In this document: piece after piece, positions 6,173 through 6,216 of the stretch
Position numbering within the stretch: the first letter of the stretch is position 1
Layout: each line of letters opens with the position of its first letter
Assembly (NCBI GenBank): GCA_963978235.1
Contig: CAXBQM010000068.1
Location: 1-6,216, forward strand
Length of the DNA stretch: 6,216 nt
Direction of reading: 5' to 3'
DNA from: UBA7398 sp963978235
Lineage (GTDB): Bacteria > Actinomycetota > Actinomycetes > Nanopelagicales > Nanopelagicaceae
The notes under the pieces: generated by a model
What the model saw: the letters and a program-made list of their open reading frames with translations, nothing else
What the model was told of the DNA's origin: nothing
Databases searched by the model: none
Made by a program: the position numbers and the translations under genes

Positions 6173-6216
6173 CGCGTCGACACGTACGACTACATGACGA
6201 ACGCGGTTACGCCTCT

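Noticed and set aside
6194..6216. Possible start of a divergent plus-strand gene at ATG 6194 in the high-GC tail.
   Set aside because: Only seven codons are visible, with no ribosome binding site or clear promoter box, so coding cannot be supported.

Overview
The window looks like a piece of a moderate-GC bacterial genome, probably an actinobacterium assembled from environmental DNA. Reasons: coding sequence of roughly 40-55% GC in the blocks I counted by hand, frequent -10-like TAnnnT hexamers placed so that transcripts would begin at the start codon (leaderless), and genes of catabolic type. A freshwater Nanopelagicales-like (acI) origin would fit, but this is an inference that no marker gene in the window confirms.

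Layout. At the left edge, on the minus strand, lies the first 201 codons of a thiamine-diphosphate (ThDP) dependent enzyme of the acetolactate synthase / 2-oxoacid decarboxylase superfamily; it runs off the window. It is divergent from a plus-strand run: an ALDH7-like NAD(P)-dependent aldehyde dehydrogenase (663-2153), a DAO-family FAD-dependent amine/amino-acid oxidoreductase (2171-3334) and a glutaryl-CoA dehydrogenase (3374-4555). A small four-helix membrane protein of unknown function (4583-4999) follows. Facing it on the minus strand is a DUF1501-family protein (from 5018).

How the genes may work together. FAD oxidation of an amino compound, ThDP-dependent decarboxylation of a 2-oxoacid, aldehyde oxidation and glutaryl-CoA oxidation can be ordered into one catabolic route, for example a lysine- or 5-aminovalerate-type path to glutaryl-CoA and crotonyl-CoA. 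No aminotransferase or glutarate CoA-transferase is visible, so this is a hypothesis.

Right end. At about 5912-5930 the composition jumps from about 37-55% to about 70% GC. In the same place the reading frame changes from DUF1501 protein to the N-terminus of an enoyl-CoA hydratase (crotonase) family protein. The single open frame is therefore a chimera, most simply an assembly join between two organisms. The join falls in a short motif that both families share.

I do not see CRISPR arrays, transposases, tRNA or rRNA genes, integration sites or convincing terminators. I do not see an obviously new biological system. The most unusual signal is the chimeric end; the most interesting biological hypothesis is the catabolic cluster.
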